Source: Sphingobium lactosutens (lineage in GTDB: Bacteria; Pseudomonadota; Alphaproteobacteria; Sphingomonadales; Sphingomonadaceae). Taken from it: DNA of 64,000 nt. The position numbers were made by a program, and so were the translations under genes. This document shows positions 6,786 to 13,672 of this stretch, one piece after another (position 1 is the first letter of the stretch; each line of letters begins with the position of its first letter). A model generated the notes under the pieces. That model was not told where the DNA came from, ran no database searches, and saw nothing but the letters and a program-made list of their open reading frames with translations. The stretch covers positions 1-64,000 of the forward strand of contig NZ_QJQX01000032.1 of the NCBI RefSeq assembly GCF_013393185.1, in the 5' to 3' direction.

Positions 6786-9700
6786 ATGGCATCTGGAGCC
6801 GTCTTTCCCGCGTTCATCCGCGCGACCTATCAGGAGACGTCTGATGGCGTCCCGGCCTTCGAGCGCGCCATGCAGACTTCCGTCAACCGCGCCCGCAAGG
6901 CGGCAGAGATCTCCATGGAAGATCTACAACGGGAAGTGCAACGGGCTGTGGTGGGCGGCCGCAGCGATTTCGGCATTCCCGAGATGCGCGCCGCCGCAGC
7001 AGCAGCCGACGGCAGGGCCCAATCCGCCCGCCAACTCGCTAATGCCCTGGCGGCGGCAGCGGCGGCTGAAGCTGATTATAGCGCTGTTACCCAGGTCTCC
7101 ATTGTTACGGCGCGCCGGCTGGCCGATGAGGAGGAGCATGCTGCACGGTCAGCGCATCTCCATGTTGCCGCAGTCGAACAGATGGCTGATGCTGCGCGGC
7201 GCAACAATATCGATATGACGGCCCTGGCAAGCGGGCAGATTATGGCGGCGCGGTCCTCCAACGCGCATCGCCAGGCGCAGATGATGCTCGGCCAGCAGAT
7301 GCAGGACACGGCCATCATGCTTCAGCTTGGCATGAACCCGCTCATGATCCTCACCCAACAAGGCACGCAGGCAGCTTTCGCTCTCTCTCAGATGGGCGGC
7401 CGGGCCGCAGCAGTTGGCCGCATCCTTTCCAGCCCTTGGACCGCCGCACTGCTCATTGCAGGCACGGCCCTCAGCGCCCTCATCGGCAAGTCGGAGGACG
7501 CGGCCGACGCTCTGGAAAAGGTCAAATTCTCCTCCGACAGCGTCGGCAATGCCCAAAGCATCCTCGGCAATGTGATGGATATCACGACCGGCAAGATCTC
7601 GACGCAGCGCCAGGAGTTGATTGCCCTAGCGATTGCACAAGCGAAAGTGGCAGCGATCCAGGCGCAAGCACGGGCGGTCGCATTGCGCGGCGAGGTCGAA
7701 GGGCTGCAGCGCCCTACCTGGTCCCTCTCTGGCGGCATGGGTGGCGGCTTTGACGTGGAGCGGCGGCCGGCTGGAGCCGTAGGCGCGATCTCGAAAGCCT
7801 TCTTGACCGGCGAGATCGACACAACCACCGCTGTGCAGCGGCTGGACAATCTGCGCAAGGCTGGCGCGCTTACGGATGAAGCGTTTGCTGAAGCTGCGAA
7901 GTCCGTCGCCAGCCTTGGCGTCGAATTGGCCAACCAAAAGACCTTCGAAGCCGCAGAGCGTCTGGCTCGCCAAGCTGGCACGGCGTCTGACAGGGCTCTG
8001 CTCCTCAAGCCGAAGGACGACCGCAGCTCGAAATCGAAGGCCAATGCTCTGGCCGAATTCGGCGAGACGGCAGCAGAGCGCATCCAGCGGATCAATGAGG
8101 CATTCGATGATCAGCCGCGCCTCATCGATCGGGCGGCGCAGGCGACGCGCGAACTGGACGACCTGATTGGCGATCTCGAAAGGCGGAAGCCGGCGGGCTA
8201 TGAGGGGCTGATCGCTCAAGCGAACGAAGCCAAGGCTGTCGTCAAGGACGGCCTCGTTCGACCTTATGACGACTTCATTGCCCGGCAGCGCGAGCAACTC
8301 GTCATCGGCGACCTTCTGCTGGACGGCAGACGCAATGAAGCAGAAGCGGTGCGTCAGATCCTTGGCATGCAGCGTGACATGGGTCCGCTTGACGCGGCAC
8401 GCCGTCAGGCCATCGTCGATAGCGTGCAGGCGCTGGATCAGCAGGCTAAATCCATGGAAAGGCTCCAGGCTGAGCAGCAGGCCTTCCTCGCGGCCAGCTC
8501 AAGCATCCAGAGTTCCATCCAGCAGAGCATCGCCAGCATCAGGGCGGATGGCTTCGGGGCGCTTGGCGGCCTGGTCAACAACGTGATGGGCACCTTCGAC
8601 AATCTGCTCTCGGACGTCGTTAGCGAGCAGCTATTCGGCGACATCTTCCGCGGCATCAATGACGAGATCCGCGCGGCCACCGGCGTCAAGAGCGCCAGCG
8701 AAGTGGTCAACGATGCTCTGATGCTTATGGCGACCAAGGTGGAAGCTACGGGTAATGCCCTTGCTGCCGTTACCAACGAGATCGCCGGCGGACCGGTCGC
8801 AGCAGCTAACGATAATGGCGCACAACAAGCCTATGCCGACATTGTGGTGAATGGCCGCAAGGCTATTGGCGATCCGGTTACGTTCATGGAGACGACCTTT
8901 ACACGTTTGCTCGCCAAAGCTCTTCCCGAGGACCAGGCAAAGAATATCGGCAAGGAGGTCGCTGCCGCCGTGCAGGGCGCCGCATATGGCCAAACGGCTG
9001 GCGGCCTGATCTTCGGCTCGGGGAATGACCGCCTGGGCAGCGCAATCGGCGGGGCCATCGGCAACAAGGTCGGCGAGAAGGTGCTGGGCAAAGGACTGGA
9101 GACTATCGCTAAAGGCTTGGGCGACTTCGCCGGGCCTTTGGGATCTATCGCCGGCGGTATTCTGGGCGGTGCCATTGGAGGCATGTTCACCAGCGCGAAG
9201 TGGGGCACGGCTGCTGTCACCGGCAATGCCGACAGCGACGTATCCGTGGGCGGCAACAAGAGCGCCTATCGCTCCAACGCTGGCCTAGCGGGCACCTCGA
9301 TCCAGAGCGGACTCGACGCCATCGCCGAGCAGTTCGGCGCGGACGTTGGCGGCTACAACGTCTCGATCGGCCAATATAAGGGCAAGTGGCGCGTCAGCAC
9401 CACGGGTCGGACAGGGAAGCTCAAGGGCGGCTCCGGGCGGACCGACATCAAGGACTTCGGCGAGAACGGCGCGGAGGATGCCATCAAGTACGCGATCGCT
9501 GATGCGGTGAAAGACGGTGCGCTGGAGGGGCTCCGCGCGTCGACCCAGGCACTGCTCGCCGCTTCCGACGATGTTGAAGCCCAGCTGCAAAAGGCGCTGG
9601 ATTTCGAAGATGTTTTCTCGCGCCTCAAATCCTACAAGGATCCAGTCGGCGCCGCGCTCGACACGCTCGACAAGGAGTTCAAGCGGCTCCGGGGCATCTT

Positions 9701-10310
9701 CGAGGAGGCCGGCGCTTCGGCTGAGGAATATGCCCAGCTGGAAGAGCTGTATGGCATCGAGCGAGCCGCTGCGGTCAAGGAGGCGGCCGAGAAGGTCACT
9801 GCGTCGCTCAAATCGCTGTTCGATGATCTGACCGTCGGCAACGATGCCCGGTCCCTGCGCGACCGGCTGGTGGAGGCGCAGGCCAATTATGATCCCCTCG
9901 CCCAGCGCGTGGCCGCCGGCGACACCACCGCCTATGACGACTACGCCGATGCGGCCCAGACGCTGCTCGATCTCCAGCGCCAAATCTATGGGTCCAGCGA
10001 GGACTATTTCAAACTGCTGGACGAGGTGACTGGGCTGACCAAGAGCCGCATTGATGCTGAAGGCAATATCGCCTCCATCTCGGAGGCGAGGCCTGGCCTG
10101 TTCGCTAGCGATATGAGCCTTGCGCCTATGGTTTCGGCGACGGAGACCCAGACGGCAACGCTTGTATCCGTCATGAAGACGGAACTTGGCGCGCAAACAT
10201 CGGAGCTGAAGGCCATCTCCACCAACATCATTGCCTTGGTCCGGACGGTCTCAGGTCAATCGGGCAGTGGCTCGAAACAAGAGGCGTTGGTCGCGAGAAG
10301 CAATTTCTGA
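6786..10310 (+). CDS. Phage tail tape measure protein (TMP_2-like)
   Basis: A 1174-residue protein that sets tail length and is ejected with phage DNA. The N-terminal third has the TMP_2 hallmark around residues 175-230 (MNPLMILTQQGTQAAFALSQ followed by a hydrophobic SSPWTAALLIAGTALSALIG). Long Ala/Glu/Arg-rich helical stretches follow, and a glycine-rich hydrophobic region at about 740-800 is typical of the membrane-interacting part. The ATG at 6786 has GGAG 7 nt upstream; longer frames upstream overlap DUF6441. The frame is unbroken, yet the usual minor-tail and tail-fibre genes do not follow. Confidence 0.88.
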   Translation: MASGAVFPAFIRATYQETSDGVPAFERAMQTSVNRARKAAEISMEDLQREVQRAVVGGRSDFGIPEMRAAAAAADGRAQSARQLANALAAAAAAEADYSAVTQVSIVTARRLADEEEHAARSAHLHVAAVEQMADAARRNNIDMTALASGQIMAARSSNAHRQAQMMLGQQMQDTAIMLQLGMNPLMILTQQGTQAAFALSQMGGRAAAVGRILSSPWTAALLIAGTALSALIGKSEDAADALEKVKFSSDSVGNAQSILGNVMDITTGKISTQRQELIALAIAQAKVAAIQAQARAVALRGEVEGLQRPTWSLSGGMGGGFDVERRPAGAVGAISKAFLTGEIDTTTAVQRLDNLRKAGALTDEAFAEAAKSVASLGVELANQKTFEAAERLARQAGTASDRALLLKPKDDRSSKSKANALAEFGETAAERIQRINEAFDDQPRLIDRAAQATRELDDLIGDLERRKPAGYEGLIAQANEAKAVVKDGLVRPYDDFIARQREQLVIGDLLLDGRRNEAEAVRQILGMQRDMGPLDAARRQAIVDSVQALDQQAKSMERLQAEQQAFLAASSSIQSSIQQSIASIRADGFGALGGLVNNVMGTFDNLLSDVVSEQLFGDIFRGINDEIRAATGVKSASEVVNDALMLMATKVEATGNALAAVTNEIAGGPVAAANDNGAQQAYADIVVNGRKAIGDPVTFMETTFTRLLAKALPEDQAKNIGKEVAAAVQGAAYGQTAGGLIFGSGNDRLGSAIGGAIGNKVGEKVLGKGLETIAKGLGDFAGPLGSIAGGILGGAIGGMFTSAKWGTAAVTGNADSDVSVGGNKSAYRSNAGLAGTSIQSGLDAIAEQFGADVGGYNVSIGQYKGKWRVSTTGRTGKLKGGSGRTDIKDFGENGAEDAIKYAIADAVKDGALEGLRASTQALLAASDDVEAQLQKALDFEDVFSRLKSYKDPVGAALDTLDKEFKRLRGIFEEAGASAEEYAQLEELYGIERAAAVKEAAEKVTASLKSLFDDLTVGNDARSLRDRLVEAQANYDPLAQRVAAGDTTAYDDYADAAQTLLDLQRQIYGSSEDYFKLLDEVTGLTKSRIDAEGNIASISEARPGLFASDMSLAPMVSATETQTATLVSVMKTELGAQTSELKAISTNIIALVRTVSGQSGSGSKQEALVARSNF

Positions 10311-10319
10311 AGGATTAGT

Positions 10320-10355
10320 GGCCCCGTTTCGAGAAAGGGGGGATGAAACGGGGCC
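10320..10355 (+). terminator. Strong hairpin after tape measure gene
   Basis: A perfect 11-bp stem GGCCCCGTTTC / GAAACGGGGCC with a 14-nt loop starts 9 nt after the tape measure stop. There is no T-run, so it may be a factor-dependent terminator or an mRNA-protecting hairpin. The rest of the gap to 10555 contains no convincing gene. Confidence 0.5.
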
Positions 10356-10555
10356 TTGATCGAACACCAGATCCGTGGGGGGCACTGACCTGGCCGGGCC
10401 ACATCTCCATATCATTTGCGCTCTCACAAGCGCCCATCGACGGATCGATTCATATGCGCGGCGAATGCGCTACCAGCTGAGCAAAGACCCGCACTCATTG
10501 CGCAATCGGAACATCTTTGGCGCCGAGACATTGTGTCTCTCGATAGGGAGAACAC

Positions 10556-10738
10556 ATGTCACAAGATCCAGATTTCTGCCGTGCGCAGGCAGCCGGCCAT
10601 CAAGCTCGCGCCGATGCCGCCACACTTCCGAACGTACGCGACGTTGAGCTGACGGCAGCCGCTACTTGGCTCCGCGAAGCAGACTTTGCCGACAAGGTCG
10701 TTGCTCGTCGTGCGAGACTGTCTCCAGCATTCAAATAA
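10556..10738 (+). CDS. Small hypothetical protein, 60 aa
   Basis: A 60-residue hydrophilic helical protein (DPDFCRAQAAGHQARADAAT, then ELTAAATWLREADFADKV). It resembles a class of small sphingomonad proteins I recall only as hypothetical. AGGGAG lies 5 nt before the ATG and a rho-independent terminator follows at 10812, so it looks like a free-standing transcription unit. Function unknown. Confidence 0.55.
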   Translation: MSQDPDFCRAQAAGHQARADAATLPNVRDVELTAAATWLREADFADKVVARRARLSPAFK

Positions 10739-10811
10739 GCCTGGCGATCTTATGCCGGGCGATCGACACACTCCCCCTCCCACCGGCCTAAATCTTTGAC
10801 ATGGCCGGACT

Positions 10812-10843
10812 GCCCGTCGGTACGATGCCGGCGGGCGTTTTTT
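10812..10843 (+). terminator. Rho-independent terminator
   Basis: Stem GCCCGTCGG / CCGGCGGGC with a 7-nt loop (one G-T pair) is followed by GTTTTTT. It lies 74 bp after the 60-residue gene and would end its transcript. The remaining sequence to 10978 holds only a GATCCCGG...CCGGGATC inverted repeat (10862-10869 and 10908-10915). Confidence 0.75.
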
Positions 10844-10978
10844 CCTCGCAGCAGCAAAAGTTGATCCCGGCCATAAGGTCCGGTCTGGGGGGTGGTCGCT
10901 AAACGACCGGGATCGGTCACGGACTGACCACGCTGGCTGGCGCAGGTCAACACATCCTGCCCGGCGCAGTGCTGAAAT

Positions 10979-11140
10979 TTATTGCATGACCGCCGTGAAG
11001 ATCGCGCTGATGCCTTCGTGCGCTGCAATCAAGACCAAGGCGGTAATCAGGACGATTTCAAGAAGCATGGCGCTGTCCCAGGATCGAGCATCATCCTGAT
11101 TCCCAAAAACCTGATCTGGCTCCGGCGCGTCTTGCTCCAT
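10979..11140 (-). CDS. Small single-span membrane protein, 53 aa
   Basis: A 53-residue protein with an acidic N-terminus (MEQDAPEPDQVFGNQDDARS) and a C-terminal hydrophobic span (MLLEIVLITALVLIAAHEG). The ATG at 11140 was chosen because AGGGGGG lies directly before it; an upstream extension to 11215 has no ribosome site. A GTGA-N6-TCAC palindrome is centred about 56 bp upstream, where a CRP/FNR-type activator would act. Function unknown; such small inner-membrane proteins often modulate larger complexes. Confidence 0.45.
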   Translation of the reverse strand: MEQDAPEPDQVFGNQDDARSWDSAMLLEIVLITALVLIAAHEGISAIFTAVMQ

Positions 11141-11189
11141 ATCCCCCCTATGCATCGGCTCACTATGACGGCAAATCACAGATGTGGAC

Positions 11190-11203
11190 GTGACCTGGGT
11201 CAC
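11190..11203 (-). promoter_or_regulatory. CRP/FNR-type palindrome GTGACCTGGGTCAC
   Basis: A perfect GTGA-N6-TCAC inverted repeat (extended CGTGAC/GTCACG) stands 50 bp upstream of the 53-residue membrane protein gene. It matches the half-site spacing of CRP-family regulators. Two further GTGA-N6-TCAC palindromes occur at 12331 and 13172. Confidence 0.5.
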
Positions 11204-11243
11204 GCCTATTCGCATCGATGTCGGCCGCTCGCGCAGTTTCCAA

Positions 11244-11275
11244 TAAAAAAGGGCCGCCCCGGTTGGGACGGCCCC
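11244..11275 (-). terminator. Rho-independent terminator, minus strand
   Basis: Read on the minus strand, GGGGCCGTCCC and GGGGCGGCCC pair around an AACC loop and are followed by TTTTTTAT. It lies 24 bp past the stop of the Gln-rich 53-residue gene and ends that transcript. Confidence 0.85.
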
Positions 11276-11298
11276 CTCACGCTATGGGATACGCGTGA

Positions 11299-11460
11299 TT
11301 ACCGCTGTTCGCGACCTTCGTCGTCGCGGCGTTCTGGCTGCCGGCCCCCACCCTGCTGGCGGCGCTGCTCGTCCTGCTGATCCTGCTGTCCGGGCTGGCC
11401 TGGCTGCTGGGGCTGACCGCCTTGCTGACCCGGGTTCTGATTCTGGTTCTGGTCTGCCAT
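11299..11460 (-). CDS. Gln/Gly-rich low-complexity small protein
   Basis: A 53-residue disordered hydrophilic protein made mostly of Gln, Gly, Pro, Asn, Asp and Arg (starts MADQNQNQNPGQQGGQPQQ). The ATG at 11460 has AGGAG 7 nt upstream; an in-frame GTG at 11508 would add 16 residues encoded by a tandem repeat and lacks a ribosome site. It has its own terminator. The composition resembles small desiccation or stress-type proteins, but that is only an analogy. Similar Gln/Asn-rich short proteins occur in sphingomonads. Confidence 0.5.
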   Translation of the reverse strand: MADQNQNQNPGQQGGQPQQPGQPGQQDQQDEQRRQQGGGRQPERRDDEGREQR

Positions 11461-11470
11461 TTCACACTCT

Positions 11471-11506
11471 CCTGCTGTGTCTGATGACCCTGCTGTGTCT
11501 GATGAC
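11471..11506. repeat. Two perfect tandem copies of an 18-bp unit
   Basis: CCTGCTGTGTCTGATGAC is present twice head to tail (11471-11488 and 11489-11506), directly upstream of and touching the ribosome site of the Gln-rich protein gene. It could be a slippage product that changes the leader length. Confidence 0.8.
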
Positions 11507-11508
11507 AC

Positions 11509-11908
11509 GCGCGCTCAACCGGTCATCGCCGAGTCGCGTTCCGGAGAATCGTGCTGATCGAAATCAACCAGTCCGTAAGCGGCTGGCAGCACGGCATTCT
11601 ATCGCGAACCGCCGCCGCTGCTCCATTTCGGCTTGTAGATCGCCCTGCCCCTGCTCAATTGCTAGCATGCCAGATAGCAATCACCGGCGTAGACTTGGGC
11701 GCCCGTCCGGCCGTTCCGAACGCGCGTGACCGGGCTGATTGTCAAGCTCCGCCGCGCCCGCTTCTCCAGCCAGTTCGGGCGCATCGATGCCGAGCAATAT
11801 TGACACCACCGTCTAATATGAGAGGAAACTAAGGCCATCGTTTGGACTGCATGGCGGGCGATCCCTGCCATGGCATGGGGTCGCCCTAAGCCGCGGACAT
11901 CCGATCGG
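11509..11908. other. 400 bp without a convincing gene
   Basis: Candidate frames here are weak. A GTG frame from 11551 (93 codons, GGAGA before it) has shadow-like composition. A plus frame ending at 11803 carries 25 residues with good codon use from a GTG at 11726 (VTGLIVKLRRARFSSQFGRI) but no ribosome site and a stop just upstream at 11690; it may be a remnant of a longer gene. No terminator or RNA gene is recognised. Confidence 0.3.
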
Positions 11909-12007
11909 TTATACGGGAACTGGCAGAGCCCAGGCAGCAGCCACCATAATGCAGATAAGCAGTGCCCAGATCACAAGACTGAAAAATAATGCCTTTGAGA
12001 CGGACAT
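11909..12007 (-). CDS. Putative 32-aa membrane microprotein
   Basis: A 32-residue frame, almost entirely one hydrophobic helix (SKALFFSLVIWALLICIMVA) with an N-terminal lysine and no charge at the C-terminus. It is too short for usual gene callers. The ribosome site is weak (GAGAG), which lowers confidence. It starts 23 bp after a strong inverted repeat at 12031 in its leader. Similar tiny single-span proteins recur in sphingomonads in my recollection. Confidence 0.35.
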   Translation of the reverse strand: MSVSKALFFSLVIWALLICIMVAAAWALPVPV

Positions 12008-12030
12008 GGTGAAGCTCTCGAAAGCGAAAT

Positions 12031-12064
12031 GCCTCACCTCCCAGAAGGAGGCGAGAGGTGAGGC
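12031..12064. promoter_or_regulatory. Inverted repeat GCCTCACCTC / GAGGTGAGGC
   Basis: Perfect 10-bp arms with a 14-nt loop, located in the leader of the 32-residue membrane protein on one side and before the 12109 gene remnant on the other. No T-run on either strand, so an operator or RNA hairpin is more likely than a terminator. Confidence 0.4.
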
Positions 12065-12108
12065 TATCGAAAGGGCGATCTGTAAGGTCGCGGACAGGAG
12101 ACGCGCGC

Positions 12109-12274
12109 CTGACCATTACGTTCCCGAACAATCGCGGTTAACGGCTATGAAGCTCTGATCACCAAATCGGATCCGATTGATCATCTGCGAATGACGGTAT
12201 TCTTGGTGGAGCAGAAATCCGCGGCGCCCGATATCACCGCCAAGATAGCCCTGCCGCACGCCGCGATGAGATGA
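12109..12274 (+). pseudogene. Small gene with lost start and one-base frameshift
   Basis: The frame from about 12137 to 12274 encodes VNGYEALITKSDPIDHLRMT, continues FLVEQKSAAPDI and ends IALPHAAMR, which reads like a genuine small protein, but it has no usable start codon. The frame one base off starts with CTG at 12109 behind AGGAG (12096-12100), reads TITFPNNRG and hits TAA at 12139-12141. Removing one G near 12136 joins both into a 54-residue protein. Either a recent frameshift plus ATG-to-CTG change, a sequencing error, or recoding explains this. The 3' end overlaps the next small gene by 4 nt. Confidence 0.35.
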
Positions 12275-12399
12275 CACGCGACAGGACCGCCATCTCAATA
12301 TCGACGCTGCACGGCGCGGGCAACGATCGCGTGATTGAAATCACGCGGCGACTCGGCCGGGAAGGAGTAATCCGCCATTGCGACCTGGAGGCTTTGTAA
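12271..12399 (+). CDS. Small hypothetical protein, 42 aa, coupled
   Basis: A 42-residue frame starting with ATG at 12271, whose ATGA overlaps the stop of the preceding small gene, a usual sign of translational coupling. It is basic and helical (DRVIEITRRLGREGVIRHCD) with a single Cys, and is followed 13 bp later by a clear rho-independent terminator at 12413, giving a compact two-gene unit. Short length and the broken upstream gene make its expression uncertain. Confidence 0.4.
   Translation: MTRDRTAISISTLHGAGNDRVIEITRRLGREGVIRHCDLEAL
12331..12344. promoter_or_regulatory. CRP/FNR-type palindrome GTGATTGAAATCAC, intragenic
   Basis: A perfect GTGA-N6-TCAC palindrome, extended to CGCGTGATT-GA-AATCACGCG (12328-12347). 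It falls inside the 42-residue reading frame, so it may be coincidence, a hairpin, or evidence that this frame is not coding. Its likeness to the sites at 11190 and 13172 is the reason to list it. Confidence 0.3.
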
Positions 12400-12412
12400 A
12401 GGACCTCCCACT

Positions 12413-12446
12413 AGCCCGACCCCCCGCGCGGAGGTCGGGCTATTTT
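12413..12446 (+). terminator. Rho-independent terminator
   Basis: Stem AGCCCGACC / GGTCGGGCT (12413-12421 and 12433-12441) with an 11-nt loop, followed by ATTTTTC. It ends the transcript of the two small plus-strand genes. Confidence 0.85.
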
Positions 12447-12504
12447 TCAAGTCTATGCTCCGCCGTCCCTAGACGGGGTTGCAATTCTCGCGATGCGAAT
12501 CTGG

Positions 12505-13095
12505 TTATCGCGGATTGATCTCCAGCGACGAGTCGACCATCGACCTCGAAGCGGCGGGCGCGGGGGCCCGTACCGGTGCGGGTGCGGGCGCTGCTGCGAC
12601 AGCCGGATCGGCCGCGGCTGGAACTGCCCGAGCCATAGCGAACGGGATTGGCTCGGCTGTGAAAGCATTGGCCATCTGTCCAGGCAGCATTTGGGCTGAT
12701 CGTCCGCTGACGAGGATCGAGCCAAGCAATGCCGCCGCTGTATTACCTTTGCCTTCCTGACGATGAACGCCGCGCAGTGCGTAGGCCCGGCCGCGCACAT
12801 TCACGCTATCGAATTTCACCTCGAACTTGCCGGACTTTCCGCCGATCGCTTTGCCGGTCTTCCATGTGATGGTGCCGGCAACCTGTGATCCGCGCGGGAT
12901 AGCCACAATGCCGTCTTCCACGATGTCATTGACCACCGAAAAGGCAACTTGCGTTCCCACCTCAATTTTCTTGGAGGTGATTTCTTCGTTGGGCGTCACC
13001 GTAATAAGCGTGCTGGCGGGCAACGCAGTTCCCGTCTGAGCATAGACGCCGGTCGACGCGACCAGAGCGGCCGCGCAAATCATTACTCGAATCAT
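12505..13095 (-). CDS. Exported hypothetical protein with Ala/Pro-rich tail
   Basis: A 196-residue protein with a signal peptide (MIRVMICAAALVASTGVYAQ). The mature part begins with a segment like the SLT/LysM-associated 'fixed-opening' beta domains of sphingomonad envelope proteins (STLITVTPNEEITSKKIEVG, then IVAIPRGSQVAGTITWKTG), followed by an Ala/Pro-rich linker (residues about 155-185). The ATG at 13095 begins the signal peptide; longer frames to 13245 are rejected. A GTGA-N6-TCAC palindrome lies about 83 bp upstream. Probably periplasmic; function unknown. Confidence 0.65.
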   Translation of the reverse strand: MIRVMICAAALVASTGVYAQTGTALPASTLITVTPNEEITSKKIEVGTQVAFSVVNDIVEDGIVAIPRGSQVAGTITWKTGKAIGGKSGKFEVKFDSVNVRGRAYALRGVHRQEGKGNTAAALLGSILVSGRSAQMLPGQMANAFTAEPIPFAMARAVPAAADPAVAAAPAPAPVRAPAPAASRSMVDSSLEINPR

Positions 13096-13171
13096 GAAAC
13101 CCCCAAAATGTCCCCGGGGAAACGAATAGCTTCCCAGCGTTGCGGATATCAAGCTGTTCCCCCAGTCGTTC

Positions 13172-13185
13172 GTGATCAAGATCAC
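13172..13185 (-). promoter_or_regulatory. CRP/FNR-type palindrome GTGATCAAGATCAC
   Basis: A perfect GTGA-N6-TCAC inverted repeat centred 83 bp before the ATG of the exported protein. Such a distance suits an activator site if the leader is about 40 nt. Confidence 0.5.
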
Positions 13186-13281
13186 ACGTCGATGGAGCGA
13201 TGCCCCCTCAGCGCCCGGGAGATGCCCACCACATCCGCGCCGCAACCAGCATATCGATGTGGCAGTCCTTCGCCGCCATCC

Positions 13282-13533
13282 TCAACTCAGCGTTTTCCGA
13301 ATACCGGCAGCTTCCGCCTCAAAATGCTGACGTGCCCCTGCCGATCCCCGGCGATGCATCTCTTCAACGCTCACCCCCTCGCGCCGCGCATTGACTGCCG
13401 TAGACGCCCTATATTGCGGATCGGCCAGCAGATGCAGCAAGCCTCCATCAATCTGCGCAAGAATCGCCTCGACTTCGGCCAGCCTGGCTTGGAGTTTCTC
13501 ACGGGCGGCGGGATGAAGGACGATGTCAGCCAT
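13282..13533 (-). CDS. Hypothetical protein, 83 aa, phage-associated
   Basis: A helical soluble protein of 83 residues (MADIVLHPAAREKLQARLAE, then a region GGLLHLLADPQYRA and a C-terminal VEEMHRRGSAGARQHFE). It is predicted to form a coiled coil near the N-terminus. The ribosome site is weak (CGAG). It follows a coupled pair of phage-like genes on the same strand, 139 bp downstream. Family not recognised. Confidence 0.5.
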   Translation of the reverse strand: MADIVLHPAAREKLQARLAEVEAILAQIDGGLLHLLADPQYRASTAVNARREGVSVEEMHRRGSAGARQHFEAEAAGIRKTLS

Positions 13534-13672
13534 AGCGATCTCGAAAAGTGGCCCGGCGCGTTGGGTGTCATGGCGCCGGCGCCGGGCAAGGTGCGATGGG
13601 GGAAAAGGATGAAAAGCCCCATCGATCGATTATCGGCTGGCGCCAGACCGAAGCGCCAGCCAGTTATGTCTG

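Noticed and set aside
10467-10482. tRNA-like D-arm on the minus strand (GCTCAGCTGGTAGCGC)
   Set aside because: No T-arm, acceptor stem or credible anticodon arm can be built around it.
11551-11832. 93-codon plus-strand frame with GTG start and GGAGA before it
   Set aside because: Protein composition is not convincing and it overlaps another weak frame; kept only as a note on the intergenic stretch.
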